Shown here piece by piece: positions 11,244-24,008 of a stretch of 64,000 nt of DNA; positions within the stretch are counted from its first letter, which is position 1; every line of letters starts with the position of its first letter. The notes under the pieces were generated by a model. That model ran no database searches, was not told where the DNA came from, and was given only the letters and a program-made list of their open reading frames with translations. The translations under genes were made by a program, and so were the position numbers. The stretch comes from Sceloporus undulatus (taxonomy: Eukaryota > Chordata > Lepidosauria > Squamata > Phrynosomatidae): positions 101,198,645 through 101,262,644 of the forward strand of contig NC_056524.1 of NCBI RefSeq assembly GCF_019175285.1, written 5' to 3'.

Positions 11244-13977
11244 TCTTGTCCTTGGCAGAAAGGCAAGACTCAAAGGCAACGAATAAATACAGAAAACAAG
11301 AATGCCAAAATATATGAATGATAAGGGTAAACTAAAATGCAGCAATTGCACAGCAGCTCCAAACAGGGACAATATCTAAATGATTCTCTCTACATAATAA
11401 AGACATAAACATTCATTTTTCATGGAGTTTCGTGTCACAAGAGTGGATAATGTCTGAACATTATCAAAATATTACTATAAGAAACTGTATATCACTGTTC
11501 CAAAGCTTATCAAAAGATATAAACTTGACTTATAGAAGGAACACCAGCAAATGAGAAAGACTGCTTACCATGATATTTGCAGTAAGCATCTGATCCCCTG
11601 AAAATTACCTATACCAAGAACACACACACTCCAACAATATTCTAGGCATCAGATTAGAGAAAAGCAAGGGGAAATATACTTCACTTTTTATTATTATTAG
11701 AATTAGCTTTTAAGGCCTTAATATGCCATACATTTCTCATACTGTTACATTTTACTTCAGCAGAGAGGTAACAATCAGCTCATTAGTCCTGAAATGCATT
11801 AAACAATATATTTTTCTAACATTTCATATAAAAATAACTGAGCTGTTACAGGAAACATTGTTTAAGATCTAATGTACCGCATATACTGTAAATGCATCCC
11901 TCCCTCCAAAAGAGTGACAAGATCACTTCAGACTTTGCCACCTTAGACATCTCTCTTGTTAACAATAGTAACAAAAAGCAACTTCACGTGTAATGAATTC
12001 CTTAACACAGGTATTATTTTTGTGTAGGAAAACTGAAAGTGCATCCGTAATGTGACAATACAGACATGTACCCTATACAGTGTACACAAGACAATTTATA
12101 TGTGGTTTACCTACACACTATGTCAAGAAAATTGTCATGTGAGAAACTTCCCATACTTATCCCTTACTTCAATTAAAGCCATGCTACACATTACACTTTA
12201 TAAAGAGGTAGCAATGGGGACTTTATAACGTCAGACCACAGATAGGTAGGAGGACATTATTTTTAACACTCTCCCACTTAAAAGGCTTTCTGAGTGTAGA
12301 AAACTATCACCAGGAAGAGGTAAACCAGAGCTTCTTTTTGCACCGTGCTACATTTTGTGAAATCCAGCCACATTATAAAATGGTAATTCAAAAAGTTCTA
12401 CCACCTCTGTGTAATGTGTAGAATGGCTCTTCATCTGGATCACACAAGATTTCCTTTCTGTAGGGAAGCAGTTGTTTTTGGCACTTTTTTTTTCAAGTTT
12501 ACAAATACAAAACACATCCTTGAGAGTTATACCTGTGCCCAGATTCAAGAAATGAAATTCTTAATTTTAACACCATTCTAAATACACTTTGCCAAGCAGG
12601 TGAAGACATGATTACAACAAGATTACAACATTTTTTTTTTTGTCAAATGGGTTTTCCAAATCCAACTTCTGAACTATTGGCAGTTAAAATGCCAATCGCC
12701 CCTTCCTCCTGGCAGCACAGTGGAACAAAGCTGGTCAACAGGAGGTTTTTATTGCTGGTGAACACAATTAAAAGCTGTCCTTTATCCAACAAAGACAACA
12801 GAAGCATGGATTAAGACTATTAGTTCTGGGCATTTACATTTTGCTGTTAAACCTCAAAAATGTATACACACACATACATAACACCTCATTGTATTTCTGC
12901 TTTATTAATTCATTGGTGGTTTTATACAGCCAATGAACATGTTGTGGGAAGGATGGAGGAAAAGTTGTGAATAAAAACTGAAATATATATTTTGTGAAAA
13001 GATGAGGGTTCCCCAAATTCCCCATATTCTTCCCGGTGCAAGAGCCAATGCACACATTCATATATAACGTATTATTCATTCTATGAGGCATATGGTCAGT
13101 TATGCCCCACCATGAATATAATGTAACACATGACATATATCCATAGGCACCTACTTTCTGTAATCATTCCATTTTTAACAAATCCAATGTATTAGAGCAA
13201 CTGTTTGTCCTATAATTTCATGGCTTGTCTGATAACTGGGTTAGCCAGCACCATTAGGAAAGTAAAGCAACCCAGGGTAAAAAGGAGCAGTTTTTTAATC
13301 CATAGTGGAATGCACAGTAGATACTGCTGTGTCAAGACATTCAAGCAAATACAGGAAATCACATTTGTAGTTTTCCCAGCTGTTTGTTTCTAAAGTGGGA
13401 TCTACAGTTTTATTTGCAGAAGATTTTTGATCACATAGGAATTCAGAGGATATCAGTTCCAAATGTTCAACTGTATTGCCTGAATGGACAGCACAAGGCC
13501 ATGGTAAAAAACCAAGTGAAAGGTGTTGATTCAATCTATGTTAGAATCCAGACATGTTCTGCTGAATTATAAAATACCAATTTTGGTCCTGTGTTGATCT
13601 CTAAATATCACATCAAGATCCATATGTTAGAGAAAGGTAATGTAAAGCTTTCTTTCTAAATGTTCTTTATAATCATTGTTAAGTCCAGTTATAGATTATT
13701 GGTCCATTGGTAAGGGTAAGGGAAAGAGGAATGTTTAACATTTTCTATTTTAATAGGTTTTACTTGTAACATATCGTAATGCCATGTATTAAAACTATTT
13801 TCAGTAGCTAACAACTTGCAGTCCCTAGTTGATCCTATGGCAGATATTCAAGAGATATATGGAACAATTCTTCAAACCTAGGGAAAAAGTACAGTACCAT
13901 GAGCTTTTATTATGCAGAAGATTATTTGTACATTTCAGTTGAATCTACAAGACCCATTTATCCACAGCTTCTAGGTA
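11244..13977 (-). other. CHST10 3' UTR and 3' flank (probable)
   Basis: This stretch lies immediately downstream of the CHST10 stop and is AT-rich with few recognisable transposons, unlike most of the window. That fits a long 3' UTR followed by unique flank. The first minus-strand AATAAA is at 13911-13906, about 67 bases past the stop; further ones occur lower down, for example near 12900. I cannot tell which is used. I see no coding frame I recognise. Confidence 0.45.
13906..13911 (-). terminator. candidate polyadenylation signal AATAAA
   Basis: This is the first AATAAA on the minus strand after the CHST10 stop, about 67 bases downstream. If used it gives an unusually short 3' UTR, so it may be silent or alternative. 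Confidence 0.25.
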
Positions 13978-14514
13978 TCAGTTTAGTAAGAAATCTGGTT
14001 CTTGGTAGCCAAAAAGATTAAAATCTCCTTCAAACCGGGCATAAAGTCGTCGTATGTCTCTCTTGCTTATTCCTGAGAAATAGCGTTTTACCTTGGTTTT
14101 ATTGTACACTGTTATGCCAGGTGGAATTGTGGGATAAGATACCAGATGGTCTATGCCTGCTTCCTTCAAGATATATGGTGCATCCTCCTCCAGTGTTTCA
14201 TGATGTCCAATTACGCTGTATGTTATTTCACAGGGGGCACAAAGTTCTACATAGGTTACCCAATGAATTATGTGGTCTCCAAATTGTAAGTCTAGCCATC
14301 GATGATTTGGATCACCCAAGTAGCGCACAAAGTCCTCAAATTGCAGTCCTCTGGTTTCAGTGCGATCCTTTCTATATTTTCGAATGATGCCAGGAGCAAT
14401 TTCGTGACGATACCAAGGCTCAAATCGAGGATTGTGGACAAACTTATCTTTAAATGCAGAAATGAGCCTCTCAAATGGATCCCTTACAATAAAGAACTTG
14501 AAGTATAATTTCAG
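13978..14514 (-). CDS. CHST10: CHST10 last coding exon (3'-phosphate site, C-terminus), 5' edge lost in gap
   Basis: This is a 537-bp open stretch of 178 residues ending EPDFLLN and a TGA at 13980-13978. It begins LKLYFKFFIVRDPFERLISAF, the PAPS 3'-phosphate-binding segment, continues FEPWYRHEIAPGIIRKYRKD and RYLGDPNHRWLDLQFGDHII, and includes the conserved C-terminal GYQEPDFLLN. It is nearly identical to human CHST10 as I recall it. The first base, 14514, abuts 25 Ns, so the splice acceptor and possibly one or two coding bases are missing. An NKT sequon is visible near the C-terminal third. The exon carries half the catalytic domain. Confidence 0.97.
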   Translation of the reverse strand: MKLYFKFFIVRDPFERLISAFKDKFVHNPRFEPWYRHEIAPGIIRKYRKDRTETRGLQFEDFVRYLGDPNHRWLDLQFGDHIIHWVTYVELCAPCEITYSVIGHHETLEEDAPYILKEAGIDHLVSYPTIPPGITVYNKTKVKRYFSGISKRDIRRLYARFEGDFNLFGYQEPDFLLN

Positions 14515-14539
14515 NNNNNNNNNNNNNNNNNNNNNNNNN
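14515..14539. other. assembly gap, 25 N
   Basis: Exactly 25 Ns. It removes the acceptor of the last CHST10 exon and marks a join between polished sequence on the left and apparently lower-quality sequence on the right. Confidence 0.99.
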
Positions 14540-14639
14540 TCCTGAATGGAAAAGAAAAATGAAGAGAAATGTATGTGACAAATTTTAAGAATTTCCTACT
14601 ATTGGATTACACAACTTCCAAGATCCTCGGAAGTGTTCG

Positions 14640-16290
14640 GAAGACAACCTGCTCTCTCGATCCCTGTCCCTCGTGGCTAGCGGCCCAGGGGGGACCGGCG
14701 GTAACTTCGTTGTTACGCCGGATTATTATACATCTTTGAGAGGGACAATTCCAACAGAACTTAAATGGCCATTTGTAAAACCTATTTTAAAAAGCCTCCC
14801 TCGACCCCCTGGTACACAATAATTATCGGCCAGTTTCCACTGCATGCCATTTCTGGGAAGGTGATCGAGAAGGGCGGTTGCCAATCAACTTCAGCGGCGT
14901 CTTGGAGGAAACGGATTATCTGGACCATTTCAAACTGGCTTCCGGGCGGGTTACGGGGGGTAGACGGCCATGGTCGCCTTGGTCGATGATCCGTCGGAGC
15001 ATCGACGGGGGAAGCGGTCCCTGTTGGTGCTCTTGGACATCCGCAGCGGTTTTCGATACCATAGACCAGGTATCCTCTGGGGCCCTGGGAGGTGGGGAAT
15101 CGGGGGCACTGCGCTTCAGTGGTTCCGGTCCCTCTCTCTCTCTGGGAGGTCCCAGATGGTGCAGCTGGGAGACGTGTGCTCGCTCCGACGAGCGGGCTCT
15201 TAGAACCGGGGTCCCTCAAGGGCCTTTTTCTCCCCATGCTATTTAACATTTACATGAAACCGCGGGGAGAATCATCCGGAGACAGGGGCGCGGGGTTATC
15301 AGTACGCTGATGACACCCAAATCATTTTCTCTATGTCTCCGACTATGCAGTGACTGAGGAGGCGGGCTCTCCTCTCGTGTCCTGTCTGGAGTCAGTAATG
15401 GGCTGGAGGAGGGAAAACCGACTCAAGCTGAATCCAGAGAAAACGGAGGTACTAGTGATAGGTTCCCCTGGTCCAGAATGACGGGGGTTCCCCTGTCCTG
15501 AATGGGTCACGCTCCCTGGAAGGACTCCGTGCGCAGTCTGGGGGTGCTTCTGATTCGTCGCTTCACCTGACTGCTCAGTGAATGCGACGTCAAGAGCACC
15601 TGTCATCAGCTTCGGCTTATTGCCAGTGCGCCCATACTGGCCAAGAGGGACCTAGAAACTGTTGTACAGCCTGGTAACCGAGATTGGACTTCTGCAATTA
15701 CTCTACATGGGGCAACCTTATACCAAACCCGGAAGCTACAGATGGTGCAAAACATGGCAGCCAGCTGGTCACTGGAGTTTCCAGGACCGCCATATAACAC
15801 CAGTGTTGAAAGACTTCACTGGCTGCCTATTCGTTTCCGGGCCCAATTAAGGCGTTGGTGATTACCTATAAAGCCCTAAATGGCTTGGCCCAGGATACGA
15901 AGGACGCCTCTCCCCGTATATTCCGTCCCCCCCCAGAACATCCGGGCAGCTATTACTGAAGGTGCCGCGCTAGCTCTTCCGTCACAAGGCGGACCTTTTC
16001 CATCGCCGCCCCCGGACCTTGGAACACGCTGCCCGCCGAGCTCGCTCGACTACCCTGGCCCATTTAAAAAAGGATCGAAGACCTTTTTATTCCAGCAAGC
16101 ATCCCCCCAAAAAATCCTAAGGCCTCCTCCTCTTCCTGGCCATGAGGATGGGCTAATGGGGCTTGTTGTTTTTATTTTATCGTACATGCTCTGTCTTGTT
16201 TTAACTATGGTATGTATAATGTATAATGTATGTAAACCCCCTGATCCAAGGAAGGTGCTTATATAATAAAACTTTTATTTATTTATTTAT
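14640..16290 (+). mobile_element. L2/CR1-group LINE, reverse transcriptase and 3' end
   Basis: Translated pieces in shifting frames give, in order: FLGKVIEK; LVLLDIRSGF (finger/palm, usually LLDLSAAFDTIDH); GGTALQWFRS; GVPQG; the YADDTQI box near 15301; RLKLNPEKTEVL; HITPVLKDFTGCL; AITEGAA; and KTFLFQQ. This is the Jockey/L2-type reverse transcriptase without its endonuclease half. The frequent frame changes fit either age or the low sequence quality suspected right of the N gap. Confidence 0.8.
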
Positions 16291-16689
16291 TAACAATAAA
16301 TATAGATTGTTTTACAAAAAGACACTCATAACGTGATGGCTGCAGAGTCATAGGGGTGATTTGAATGTGGATAAGGAATGGCAGTAGAAATGGTTATGTG
16401 CTCTTTATCAGCTTTCATAGATCATCAGCTTTTCTATGGAGTCTGCAATAATAATTTTAAACCCTAGTTACCAAGCAATGTGAAATCAACTGAATACATG
16501 GATAAATGAATGAGAACTAAGATTCGAAAGAAACAAAATAAAAATTGAATTGAATATACACGCAGACACAAAATTAGATTACCATGGAAAAATATTTGTG
16601 TGTAAGCATTTAGTCACACTTTCAGCCAAAAAGACTGCCTGAGTGTTTCTTACATTAGTTTAAAGTACAGTAAAGATTTAAGTACAGGA

Positions 16690-16868
16690 AATAGAACCCT
16701 GGTAGTGCAATGGTTAAAGCATTTACGGCAGCAACTCATTCACAGTCACAAGGTTGTGAGAGTCACTCAGCGGCTTCCTCTAGGTTGTTAAAATAAGTGC
16801 CCAGCTGTTAAACTGCTTGGATGTTTAAGTGCACTGATAAGCAGTATAGAAATGTACTGCATTGCTAT
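16690..16868 (+). mobile_element. tRNA-derived SINE (left copy)
   Basis: Head CCCTGGTAGTGCAATGGTTA, a body with CACAAGGTTGTGAG (B box region), and a tail ending AAGCAGTATAGAAATGTACT and TTGCTATT-like units. This is the noisy duplicate of 24952-25160. Confidence 0.7.
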
Positions 16869-16929
16869 TAAGAAAAAACAGATATAAGTAAAATAGTTTT
16901 AAAAGTGGGGGCTTAACAAGCACACTAAA

Positions 16930-17702
16930 GGTGCCAATTAAAGAGCCTCCTCCCGACCGCCATCTTGAGGGGAGAGAAGCAGCCCAGCAACAACGGCCTC
17001 TGCCTGCAAAGAAGACGACCCTCCTCCCGACCGCCATCTTGAGGGGAGAGAAGCAGGCCAGCAACAACGGCCTGCCTGCATAGAGACGAGCCTCCTCCGA
17101 CCGCCATCTTGAGGGGGAGAGAGCAGGCCAGCACACCAGGCCTCTGCCTGCTAAGAAGACGAGCCCTCCTCCCGACCGCCACTTGAGGGGGAGAAGCAGG
17201 CCAGCAACACCAGGCCTCTGCCTGCAAAGAAGACAGCCCTCTCCGACCACCATCTGAGGGGAGAGAGCAGGCCAGCAACACCAGGCCTCTGCCTGCTAAG
17301 AAGACGAGCCCTCCTCCCGACCCCATCTTGAGGGGGGAGAGAAGCAGGCCAGCAACACCAGGCCTCTGCCTGCAAAGAAGACAAGCCCTCCTCCCGACCA
17401 CCATCTTGAGGGGGAGAGAAGAGGCCCCAGCACACCAGGCCTCGCCTGCTAAGAAGACGAGCCCTCCTCCCGACCGCCATCTTGAGGGGGAGAGAAGCAG
17501 GCCAGCAACACCAGGCCTCTGCCTCATAGACGAGCCCTCCTCCGACCGCCATTTAGGGGGAGAGAAGCGGCCAGCAACACCAGGCCTCTGCCTGCAAAGA
17601 AGACGAGCCCTCCTCCCGATCGCCATCTTGAGGGGAGAGAAGCAGGCCACAAACAACAGGCCCTCTGCTGCAAAGAACGAGCCCTCCTCCTACCACCATC
17701 TT
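16930..17702. repeat. ~75-bp minisatellite, about 10 units
   Basis: The unit runs from CCTCCTCCCGACCGCCATCT through GAGGGGGAGAGAAGCAGGCC and AGCAACACCAGGCCTCTGCC to TGCAAAGAAGACGAG. The matching site in the right copy has only two to three units. Long arginine/serine-rich frames here come from the repeat. Confidence 0.9.
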
Positions 17703-17870
17703 GCTTGTCTTTATTGCATGTTGTTCAATGTTTATTGTTTTTTGTAAGTTGTTTTTGTGATGTGTAAGTTTAAACGATTTTGTGAACCGCTTTGATCACC
17801 TCGGAAACGGTATAAAATAAAGCATATTTTATATTATTATTATTATTATATTATTATTTTATTATTTTTC
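17703..17870 (+). repeat. L2-type 3' tail and ATT repeat (left copy)
   Basis: Tail motif GAACCGCTTTGATCACCTCG, then CGGTATAAAATAAAGCATAT and ATT units. It directly abuts the minisatellite. Confidence 0.6.
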
Positions 17871-18069
17871 TCCTTCTGACTCATAGGTTGGCTCATGGAA
17901 ATTCAAACATGCTACTTGGGGAAAGATTGTATCAGGTGTTTATGTCCTCCTAAGAGGTATATTCTGGAAGTGTTCTGGGGGTATAACACCAGCCATATCT
18001 ACTGCAATGGAATCAGGCTTCTTCCTATCCCTCTCCTTTCCTAACCCTACAGAGGGTTCCCAGCTGCTT

Positions 18070-18275
18070 TCATACTAGGAATTAATGCAGCTTGACACTG
18101 CTTAACTGTCATGGCCCCATCCTATGGAACCCTGGAATTGTAGTTTGTTATGGCACCATAGCTCTCTGACAGAGAGGCTATCTCATAAACGACAAAGCTC
18201 AGAATTCCATAGCATGACCATGGTAGTTAAAGCAGTGTAAAAATTTAATTCGCAGTGTAGATGCAGCCCAAATCT
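18070..18275. mobile_element. palindromic MITE (left copy)
   Basis: TTAATGCAGCTTGACACTGC and the right half GCAGTGTAAAAATTTAATTC are inverted partners, and the middle holds the paired AGCTCTCTGACAGAGAG core. Duplicate of 25812-26015. Confidence 0.6.
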
Positions 18276-18489
18276 ATTACATAAGTTGTTTTGGTGTTCA
18301 TGTGACTGCAAGAGAACTGGGAAATCATTAATTCACCATGGATCCTGGCCTTTAAGAAGCACGTACAACTATATTGTCAACTCTCACTCTCCGTTGTTTC
18401 TCGTGATGTAGGTGTATATCTTTTTTTAAAATGTTTACAATATTAAACAAGTCTTTAGTGCTTATTTATTGCTCCTATAGAAAGGGAAG

Positions 18490-18970
18490 CGTGTGAGCCA
18501 GATGAGAGCCATTTGAATTCTACTGGAATCGCCCTGGAAAGTGGTGTCTCTGAAAAATGACACCAGGAAGGATTCTCTTGGTCCCATCCCCATCCCAGCT
18601 CACCTGGTGAGGACAGGAGCATTCTCTGTGGCTGCTCCTCCCCCGGGAAGGCCCTCCCATGAAAAGCATGGCTGGCCCCTCCTTTGGCTTGCCTTGCCAT
18701 GGCAAGCAAAAACACCTTTATTCAGGCAGGCTGTTGATGAAAAATCATGGGGTGGCTTGGGTGTCTGTTATATACGGTGGGTATCACGGTTTTAGTGTAG
18801 TTTTAATGTCTGCAATTTTATATTTTTTTTTAGATGATATTGTTTAATTGTGTTTTATTGTAATTATGTTTTTAAAATTTTTATTGTGTGAGCCGCTTTG
18901 GGTCCCTTTCAGGGAGAAGGGCGGGATAAAGAAATCAAATCAAATAAAATCAATCAAACAAACAATCTCT
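18490..18970 (+). mobile_element. L2-type LINE 3' end (left copy)
   Basis: It encodes GAFSVAAPP, the usual C-terminal AFSVAAPPLWNALP box, and ends GAGCCGCTTTGGGTCCCTTT with AGGGCGGGATAAA-like tail. Duplicate of 26225-26720. Confidence 0.7.
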
Positions 18971-19611
18971 AAATAATAAATGGATGTTTCAATGAATCAG
19001 CAACATATTAAACAGAGGCCTCAAACAGCTGGGTTTCAAATTTTGTAACTATCTTCTTAAAACATCTCTAGGAAACATTTGTTATACAATTGTCTTTGAG
19101 CATACAAAAATTAGTAATATACTGTATATTAACAGCTTTCAATGTATTTTATCTTTAAATATAATAATTAATCAATGTAAGGGGAGTAAATGCTCTTGAA
19201 ATATCTTCTGAAAACACTGCAACATTCAGATTTTTAAAAATCCAAGAAAGAATATAGATAAATGTAATCAAATTAAGCATGATTCAGTTAATATTTTCTT
19301 ATTATAATTTTAGTGGAAATGTGTCTGGGTTATTTGGTTCTCTTATTTTTATTGTTTTATTTATTTTAGGAAATGAAGGATATTAATTTAAATACTGAAT
19401 AAAAATTAATCTACTTTAAACTTTGCTTATTAAATGTAAACCAACATGCCAAATCAGATCCCAGCTGATTTGGGCACAGAAAACATCCAGAACAATTCTA
19501 ATTCTTCTTCGCAATATGTTCAGATTCATTTTTCCTCCTAGAAATCCCACATCACTGACTACAACGCAATGTTCCTAGAAATATGACTTGTTCAATAAAG
19601 CTCTTTTAAAA

Positions 19612-20290
19612 TAATAGAATCATAGATTGGAGAGATCACAAGATCACCAGTCCATGCAGGAACTGTCAATCAAAGCATCCCCCCCACAGATGGCCATCCG
19701 CCTCTGTTTAAAACCATCTAAGGAAGGAGTCCACTACACACTCTGAGGGAGTTTTGTTCCCGTCAAACATCCCTTACTGTCAGGAAGTTCCTCCTAATGT
19801 TGAGGGGGAATCTCTTTTGCTGTAGCTTGCATCTAATTGTTCGGGTCCTATTTCTGGAGCAGCAGAAAACAAGCTTGTTTCCCTCCTCCCAATATGACAT
19901 CCTTCAAATATTTAAACAGGCCTATCATATCACTTCTTAACCTTCTCTCTCGGCTACAATCCCCAGCTCCCTAAGTCATTCCTCATAGGACATGGTTGCC
20001 AGACCCTCAACATTTTAGTCACCCCCCTTTGGACATGCTCCAGTTTCTCAGTGTCCTTTTTGAATTGTGGTGCCCAGAACTGTACCAATATTCCAGGTGG
20101 GCCTGACTGAAACAGAACAGAGTGGCACTATACTTCTCTTGATCTAGACACTATACTTTAATTGATGCAGCCTAAAATTGCACTGGCCTTTTTAGCTGCC
20201 GCATCACACTGTTCACAATGTTCAACTTGTGGTCTACTGGACTCCTAGATCCCTTCACATGTAGTAGTGAATGTAGCTTCCTAAACACAA
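19612..20290 (-). mobile_element. CR1 LINE 3' fragment (left copy)
   Basis: Noisy duplicate of the CR1 fragment at 27380-28085; the frame is not open here. Confidence 0.7.
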
Positions 20291-20453
20291 ATCTGCTTTT
20301 CCTTCCTAATACTAGGCAAAATCATTTACTTTATGGTTCTTAACTATTCTTCTTCCCAGACCTGAAGGGTACAAAGAATGCTACAATTCTATTTATTGGT
20401 AATAATTTTACAAGCAACAACAGGATCCCACCTTGGTTAATTCTTACCTGTTT

Positions 20454-20560
20454 TTATCGAATTTCGAGTCACTAAAGGAAGATAATCGTGGAAGACCATC
20501 TTCTCATGGTCATGCACAACATTCTCTGGGATGTCCTCTATGGAAGAAAAAGCCGCCTGA
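20454..20560 (-). pseudogene. CHST10: duplicate of CHST10 exon 4 in left copy
   Basis: It matches 28239-28344 with small insertions and losses, so no full frame survives. The splice donor appears as CAG|gtaag. I regard it as a noisy second reading of the same exon rather than a genomic pseudogene. Boundaries are approximate. Confidence 0.75.
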
Positions 20561-21736
20561 GGAAGTAAGCGAAGACACATTCAGAAAGAGAACATTCAGA
20601 TTATCTTAAACAACAACATTTTTTTCAGGATTCCAGAAAAATACTTCTGTGAACAACTCTGAGTTCTATGCAAAGTCTCTCTAAACACACAAGTGGCAGC
20701 TGTTGTAGTCCAAAAAAGTAAATTCCAACATCTGAACTTTTCTACAGGGTACCACATTTCCAGTATTATGTGCATTGTACCAGTTTTCTAGACATAGATT
20801 TAAAACCTAGAACCCTTATGATCTGAGAGTTCGAGACCAGCTGATGAAGCTGCAGTACAAAAACAACAAAAAGAGACTATTTTTTGTGCCAAACATAGGC
20901 AGTATTTTTAACCTTCCACCAAGGTTCGCCTGGCCAATCAAAAGATTTTCATTTTCAATTTTCACATTTTCACAACATGATGTTGCAATGGTACCGTTAA
21001 AAAAAAAAAGTTAAACATGGGAGAGTGAATGGGCTAGCACCGCTGAAACTAATTTCTAATAATAACGGCATAAACCTACCACATAACTAATTATTCTTTT
21101 ACTGGCAAAGCTTGATACAGTGAGCAGTTGTCTGCATGGTCCAAATGGCCCTGCTTCCCCCCCTGACCACGTCGTCTAGTGTAAGAAAAACAATGTAGGA
21201 CCAAAACACACCTGGAGGACCAGTCTGAACCCCAGGATAAGAAGCCTTTACCCCAGGGTAAAAGTAGCCTTGGTTTTCTCTGCAAAGCCAGCTCCCCCCC
21301 CCAACTCCTTACTTTCCAATGGGTAATCTCTGAGAACCCCCCCATCTCCCTCCATCTGACATGGAACAGGGCACTGGCTACATGGATGAAGCCAGGACCC
21401 TATTTCCTGTGCCATAAGGGCAACGGGGAGGCTTCTCAGATGGATTCCACAAGAAAGGTAAGGAGGAGCACACTGGTCTTGCCTTCCCCTCAGACCAACC
21501 CCAGGGACTTAACCAGGTGAGCACTAGGATCAGGATAGCAAGAACCTGCCCCATCTGTCAAGCCCTTAGAAATGAAGACTGTGGATTATTGAAAGAAGTA
21601 TTGAAAAAAACAAACAGATTATAAATATAGAAATGAAAATTCGATAAAAAATATCAGTTTCTGCAAATAACTTTTTTTAAGCTGGTCAAATTTCAAAATG
21701 TTCCCTACCAAATAACACCATGCTTCAAAGTGAACA

Positions 21737-21956
21737 GGTACCATTTAAACGATCAAGACTTTCTTTCCACGGGTATTGCCAATTTGGAGTTTGAAGAAGA
21801 GGACTTGTGCTGTCACACAAATATTCGACAAAACAACTGAAACAGCATTGTGGGTGAGGTTTCTCATGAAGCACTTGGCACACATTCGAGTAGCCAAGCC
21901 TTTCCATATGGACCAGAGGTTGATGTCAAGGTCTCTCAGACAAGAGCCGTCCTATT
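21737..21956 (-). pseudogene. CHST10: duplicate of CHST10 exon 3 in left copy
   Basis: It matches 29544-29778 but is about 15 bases shorter because of scattered losses, which break the frame several times. The neighbouring noncoding DNA shows the same density of losses, which argues for sequencing error, not decay of a duplicated exon. Confidence 0.75.
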
Positions 21957-24008
21957 GTCTTAATATAAATAAAATTATGAAGAAGAGAAATAAGACAGCA
22001 AGAGGGGGAAAATCACTTCTCAGTTCACTTTTAAAGAATGTGGCATATTCAAGAGATAATTTACCATAAAGAAACAAACCTAATCCACGTTGCTTCCAAC
22101 TAAAAGAACCAGTGAAATGAATGGACTTTCAATCACATGTTCTTGATTTCATGGGCCCACTGAAGTTTAGACTAGTTGAGAATTCCAGTTCTTTCCTAGA
22201 GATAAAGATCAATTTTGTTTTGCCTGGTACAGCATTAATGTTCAAAGCCCTTTCAAATAGCCATTTTAAAGAATGCACTATATTAGACAAAACAAGTTTT
22301 AGAAGTATAGAATAATTTTCATTCCATATTCTGACAAATTGAAATGTTTACAATGAAACAGAAAACCAAAACACATACCAAACGGCATTTCATTTTTGGC
22401 TCACCAAAATGCAAAACAGAAAAAGATGTTGACTTGCTGTAATATTAACAATAAACTTTCATAACATTTAGTTCTTTAAACAATAAAATGATTTCCAAAA
22501 CGAGTTCTAGAACTGTCACAGCAGGTGACATCTCTGGAAGATATATCGAAAGATAAACAGTCATTCTGAACCCTCTCCCCCACAAATCGAAAAAACCGCA
22601 AATATTCAAAGCCCACTGGTTAAAATGGGTACACATTCCCACACATGCACCATTTTCTCCCTCCTGCTTGCGTCCATGAAGGAGTGAGACTGCTGACCAT
22701 GTCCGTGAAGGGGAGGACTAGTGTATATTCTAACAGTCTTAATTATGAATTCATGCAAGAGTAACCTGTTTGTGTTAAAAATCAACAACCAACTACACAC
22801 TATTGGCTTCTTAGAGTTGGTATAACAGCCAGGAAGTTGGATGGGTGGGGTAGTTTTGTTGTTGAGTGCCTTCAAGTTGTTATAGTACGTGGTTTGACTC
22901 CATGAGGGGACAAAGGTCCTAGCACTAAATAAAGCAATGGCCTAATTCACTTGTGCTAACTTGTGCAAATTACTTTATGCTCTCAACTGGCTATTCTATT
23001 TCCTGATTGTATAACACATATGAAAGCTAACTAATGCAAACAAAATGTTATTTGTGGAGCAGAAACATGCAAGTTTATGATATCCCTTTTTCAAACTGCC
23101 ATCTAAGTAACATGACTTTTTAAAAACATGTGCCATTTAAAAAGAACATGAAATAATGCATAAACCTAGCCTTCATTCACAACAATTAACAAAAACTAAA
23201 GCCTAGCTCCATTACTTATCAGGCTTTAACAAGAAGATCAAACTGCCAGTGTTGGGCATAAAAGGACTCATATTTCACACATATTTAAGGGATGGGATAA
23301 GGGACGAGGAATACTCCTTCTTTAAAAACGGGATAAATGGTGACCTCTTTAGAGCAAGGGCTAAATTACCTGAGGGGACCATACCAGATGATGTTCCCCA
23401 CCACAGAATAACTTTGTTTACAGTTAGAACAAAGTGCAGGTCATCCATGAGCCTTGCCTGATAGAAGACCCATTGTTTACATGCCTATAAACTCTAGGGG
23501 GCTTCTTGGAAAGCTATTGCCTTTGTAAGAAGCCACATGTCCTAAATTCTTTCCAACTTATTTTGAGTAATAAAGAAAGAAATAAGATTAGTTTTTGCTG
23601 CGCAATTGTGGGCAGTTTGTCACAGGAGTGTAGTGTAGCATGAGGGAGATTTACAGGACTTTTAAAATACAAAACGCGATTGACATAAAAGCCAAGAAGT
23701 TATGTAACAACCAACATTTGTAAAATGAATTAAATCAGATAAAACATTACAATGCTTAGTTATGCTTCAGCTCTGCATAAATTATGGCCTTATGAGCTTT
23801 ATTAGAAGACTGCTTTGTGGTACGTACATTTCTTTGTATAACCACCTTTTCAACCTAGTCGGCTAGTAATTCAGCATCCTGATAATTCTTAAATCCCCCC
23901 CTCCTTTCTTCTCAAATACACATAAATATCACTGTATAGTTGTGATGTTGTGTGTGCCACACATGCACACGTTATGGAGACAGACTGATAGAGACAGAGA
24001 CAAACTTA

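Noticed and set aside
16825-17747. Long arginine/leucine-rich frames on both strands, up to 243 codons
   Set aside because: Produced by the 75-bp minisatellite; absent in the shorter right copy.
20454-21956. Recent CHST10 exon duplication as a real genomic event
   Set aside because: Error-like losses are uniform over the whole 8-kb copy, and the segment abuts an N gap; the artefact explanation is simpler.
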